Assembly (NCBI GenBank): GCA_905215465.1
Contig: CAJMPT010000072.1
Location: 1 to 5,439 of the forward strand
DNA length: 5,439 nt
Source: an uncultured bacterium
GTDB taxonomy: Bacteria; Actinomycetota; Coriobacteriia; Coriobacteriales; Atopobiaceae
Reading direction: 5' to 3'
Shown one piece after another: positions 5,385 through 5,439 of this stretch; position 1 is the stretch's first letter; each line of letters opens with the position of its first letter. The position numbers and the translations under genes were made by a program. The notes beneath the pieces are model-generated. The model worked only from the letters and a program-made list of their open reading frames with translations. It made no database searches and was not told where the DNA came from.

Positions 5385-5439
5385 GGATCGTTAGCTCAGC
5401 TGGTAGAGCAGGGGACTCTTAATCCCAAGGTCCAGGGTT
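5385..5439 (+). tRNA. tRNA-Lys (anticodon CTT), cut by the window edge
   Basis: The 5' acceptor strand is GGATCGT (5385-5391), followed by T8 A9, D-stem GCTC/GAGC and the anticodon loop CTCTTAA (5416-5422) with CTT at 5418-5420. The anticodon stem GGGGA/TCCCA has a G-A mismatch at its outermost pair (5411 with 5427). The sequence ends at the start of the T-loop, so the 3' half of the T-arm, the acceptor and any CCA are not visible. It begins 13 nt after tRNA-His and is probably co-transcribed with it. Confidence 0.92.

Noticed and set aside
5295..5439. tRNA genes as a mobile-element attachment site
   Set aside because: No integrase, no duplicated tRNA 3' end and no phage-like genes are visible in the window.

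Overview
This is a GC-rich, Gram-positive-type chromosomal segment. The look of the ribosomal proteins, IF3 and the codon bias suggest an actinobacterium of the class Coriobacteriia (Olsenella/Atopobium/Collinsella-like). That placement is an inference from overall character, not a search result.

Region 1 (1-1300) is the conserved translation operon infC-rpmI-rplT (IF3, L35, L20). All three genes are on the + strand and tightly packed: infC and rpmI are 1 nt apart, and rpmI and rplT are 48 nt apart. A 13-bp GC-rich hairpin plus T-run terminates the operon. The left edge is odd. The frame of infC stays open to the window edge, and the upstream residues resemble the iron-sulfur motif of a dihydroorotate dehydrogenase electron-transfer subunit (PyrK) rather than IF3.

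Region 2 (1301-1671) has no convincing protein gene but is not empty. It holds a 16-bp palindrome (operator-like), a good -10 hexamer, about 200 nt with extensive self-complementarity including an 11-bp perfect long-range stem, and a second strong intrinsic terminator. I read it as an independent structured non-coding RNA, possibly 6S-like in its overall rod-with-bubble layout. Short-ORF and attenuator readings remain open.

Region 3 (1672-5154) is one large gene encoding a SWIM zinc-finger SNF2-family ATPase of 1160 aa, with all the main helicase motifs intact. It starts at a TTG codon, and two TTG candidates are plausible.

Region 4 (5155-5439) holds a weak terminator, a well-spaced sigma70-type promoter, and a tandem tRNA cluster. 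tRNA-His(GTG) is complete with encoded CCA but appears to carry C33 instead of U33. tRNA-Lys(CTT) is cut by the window edge.

The window is mainly translation housekeeping (IF3, L35, L20, tRNAs) plus a chromatin-remodeler-like ATPase. No phage, IS, CRISPR or recognisable defence operon is present. The most promising undescribed element is the structured RNA locus at about 1317-1622.
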